DNA of 64,000 bases, from NCBI RefSeq assembly GCF_947500995.1, contig NZ_CANMUA010000002.1:372001-436000 (forward strand), in the 5' to 3' direction. This document shows, piece by piece, positions 62,625-64,000 of the stretch; positions within the stretch are counted from its first letter, which is position 1, and every line of letters starts with the position of its first letter. The notes below the pieces were generated by a model, which did not search any database, was not told the origin of the DNA, and was given only the letters and a program-made list of their open reading frames with translations. This DNA is from an uncultured Serinicoccus sp. GTDB taxonomy: Bacteria > Actinomycetota > Actinomycetes > Actinomycetales > Dermatophilaceae. A program made the translations under genes and the position numbers.

Positions 62625-62981
62625 TCAGAACGCCTGTTCCTGCGCGCGGCGGCGCACCTCCGTCTTCGCCCCGGCGTGCAGGGAGGCCAGCGCGCTGCCG
62701 CCCGGCAGCGAGTCGTCCGGCGCGTGGAGCCAGGAGACGATCTCCTCATCGCTCTGGCCCCCGTCGGCGAGCACGGTGATGGTGCCGCGCAGGGCCGGGA
62801 GGGGGCCGTCGTCGACGAAGAAGCCGGCCGGGACCATGAGCACCGCGTCCGGGCCGCGTCGCAGCCCGACGACATCACGCTCCTGCACCCAGCGCCGGGC
62901 CTGCTGCAGGCTGACGCCGGTGCGCTCCATCACCTCGGGGATGGTCCACCACTCAGAAATTACATCGCTGTCACTTACCAC
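62625..62981 (-). CDS. Rv2175c-family DNA-binding protein
   Basis: The product is 118 aa. The N-terminal WWTIPEVMERTGVSLQQARR is an excisionase/MerR-like winged helix-turn-helix. The C-terminal part (LRGTITVLADGGQSDEEIVSWL and SALASLHAGAKTEVRRRAQ) is the family's own domain. The mycobacterial homologue is a DNA-binding substrate of Ser/Thr kinase PknL. The GTG at 62981 has an AGGAG only 2 nt away, which is too close, so translation start or promoter use is unclear. The sequence around the start (62960-63000) is notably AT-rich for this genome. Confidence 0.82.
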   Translation of the reverse strand: MVSDSDVISEWWTIPEVMERTGVSLQQARRWVQERDVVGLRRGPDAVLMVPAGFFVDDGPLPALRGTITVLADGGQSDEEIVSWLHAPDDSLPGGSALASLHAGAKTEVRRRAQEQAF

Positions 62982-63136
62982 ATCTCCTAGTCAATCACAT
63001 GGCGCGACACGCCGAAAGGGTGGCGGTGGTCCGATTCGCAAGGTACTGTCCCTCATGCCTCACGGGTCACCTTGTCCCCCCACGTCCCGCGAGCGTCCCA
63101 CACCCCTTGCTTCACAGCCGTCACTGGAGGAACGAC

Positions 63137-64000
63137 GTGAGCCCCCTCTTCGCCGCCCTGCCCCCGGGCGACCTGCCGTCCCTGGCCTACGTCGCGCCCA
63201 CCGGCGTGCACGCCACCGCACCGCTGGACACGGTGGTGCGCACCCAGAAGGACACCAGGCACACCGTCGCCCCCGGTGACACCGTCTACGACCTCGCCGC
63301 GCGCTACGACGTCAGCGCCCGGGCCATCGTCCGCGCCAACGACCTGCCCGACGGCGGCCGGTGGATCATGCCCGGGACCACGCTGCGGATCCCCTCCGGC
63401 GCAGGGGCGGCCCCGTCCGCCCCGGCACCCGCCCCCGACTCGTCCTCGGCGCCCGCGACCAAGGCCCCGTCCCAGGGCACGGTCACGGTGCGGCCGGGCG
63501 ACACCCTCTCCCACCTCGCGGTGCGTCACGGCGTGAGCATCAAGGACCTCGTGGCGGCCAACGCCATCGCCAACAGCAGGCTCATCTACCCCGGCCAGGT
63601 CCTGCGCCTGCCCGGCGCCGCCGCGGAGCAGCGGCCCTCCGGCGGCACCTCGGCGCCCGCCACGACAGCCCCCCAGACCTCCTCGTCCGAGACCCGCAGC
63701 GTCACGGTGCGGGCGGGTGACACCCTCACCGGGATCGCCGCACGGCACGGCGTCACCGTCGCCGACATCGCGCGGGCCAACGGCCTGGACGACACCCGGC
63801 TCATCTACCCGGGCCAGAAGCTCCGTCTCGGCGGGTCCAGCGCGGCCGCCCGCGTCGGGACCACCGCACCGAAGGCCCTGGACCGTCCGTACGACGAGTC
63901 CACCATCGGGGACCACCGGGCCGGCGAGAAGGTGCCGGACACCTTCCTGCACTACCGCTACAGCGACGGCATCGCCCGGTCGGCCGCCGCCAACCGGGAC
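63137..64000 (+). CDS. LysM-repeat wall protein, probable lytic transglycosylase (3' end outside window)
   Basis: 288 residues are visible. Three LysM modules are seen (TVAPGDTVYDLAARYDVS near 44; TVRPGDTLSHLAVRHGVS near 117; TVRAGDTLTGIAARHGVT near 190), joined by Pro/Ala/Ser linkers. After the third, TFLHYRYSDGIARSAAANRD resembles the segment that precedes SLT transglycosylase domains, but the catalytic domain lies beyond the window. The GTG at 63137 is 6 nt after GGAGG. No signal peptide is apparent from this start, so an upstream start or a non-classical route is possible. Confidence 0.8.
   Translation, partial: MSPLFAALPPGDLPSLAYVAPTGVHATAPLDTVVRTQKDTRHTVAPGDTVYDLAARYDVSARAIVRANDLPDGGRWIMPGTTLRIPSGAGAAPSAPAPAPDSSSAPATKAPSQGTVTVRPGDTLSHLAVRHGVSIKDLVAANAIANSRLIYPGQVLRLPGAAAEQRPSGGTSAPATTAPQTSSSETRSVTVRAGDTLTGIAARHGVTVADIARANGLDDTRLIYPGQKLRLGGSSAAARVGTTAPKALDRPYDESTIGDHRAGEKVPDTFLHYRYSDGIARSAAANRD

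Noticed and set aside
62982-63136. c-di-AMP (ydaO-type) riboswitch before the LysM gene
   Set aside because: Such switches often precede wall-hydrolase genes in actinobacteria, and CCGAAAGGGTGG looked suggestive. The remaining conserved elements and the needed length are not there.

Overview
The window is 64 kb of very high-GC DNA from an actinobacterium. The evidence is codon use, mycothiol-dependent enzyme families, an actinobacterial-type LexA box, a SigK/RskA pair, a MetPS-type transporter, an Rv2175c homologue and MsiK-type sugar transporters that carry no ATPase gene. The gene mix, together with a strongly recurring octamer (GGTATGCC), suggests a Micrococcales member near Ornithinimicrobium, Serinicoccus or Janibacter. 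That placement is inference. No rRNA, tRNA, insertion sequence, prophage or CRISPR array was seen.

Layout. 1-8.9 kb: a partial MpaB-like oxygenase, an aldo/keto reductase, an unaccompanied molybdopterin-binding dehydrogenase subunit, a glutaryl-CoA-dehydrogenase-like enzyme, an acyltransferase-3/SGNH protein and a LacI regulator. 8.9-12 kb: a decaying arabinose-type locus. The first codons of ribulokinase are fused in frame to the last codons of a sugar-binding protein, the ATPase gene has two single-base frameshifts, and the permease gene is intact. 12-17.4 kb: an L,D-transpeptidase, an ABC sugar operon, a VOC protein and a mycothiol-dependent DinB-like enzyme. 17.4-26.8 kb: a SWIM/SNF2 helicase, an alpha/beta hydrolase, a DEAD-box helicase with a Gly-rich tail and a fused isobutyryl-CoA mutase (icmF). 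27-33.6 kb: an AglEFG-like sugar operon, a DUF1295 membrane enzyme, a UDP-sugar pyrophosphorylase and a metal/cobalamin-type binding protein. 33.6-39.3 kb: a beta-glucoside operon (binding protein, two permeases, GH1 glucosidase, LacI repressor) with a perfect palindromic operator. 39.4-45.5 kb: aldehyde dehydrogenase, DUF429, aroQ, a MetPS-like transporter and a phytoene-desaturase-like oxidoreductase. 45.6-50.6 kb: a second DEAD-box helicase with a very long Arg/Asp-rich N-terminus, parE and a zinc-ribbon DUF7455 protein. 50.7-54.8 kb: DUF456, a class F sortase, a CHRD surface protein, RskA, SigK and DUF3040. 54.9-61.3 kb: a LexA-controlled mutagenesis operon (DUF6504, HEPN protein, dnaE2, dinB). 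61.5-64 kb: a polyprenyl diphosphate synthase, an Rv2175c-like protein and a truncated LysM protein.

How parts work together. Three sugar operons (12987-16040, 27019-30395, 39235-34659) each encode a binding protein and two permeases but no ATPase, so they probably share one ATPase encoded elsewhere. The CHRD-sortase pair has a promoter resembling published SigK promoters and lies beside sigK-rskA, which suggests a small envelope-stress regulon. The dnaE2 operon starts behind a consensus SOS box.

Most noteworthy observations: the arabinose-locus deletion scar with a frameshifted ATPase; an octamer that recurs 21 times and recruits otherwise rare codons in several frames; the SigK-type promoter with an adjoining CRP-like site; a 9-bp tandem repeat in the leader of an SOS-operon gene; and a near-perfect 50-nt hairpin at 23.4 kb.
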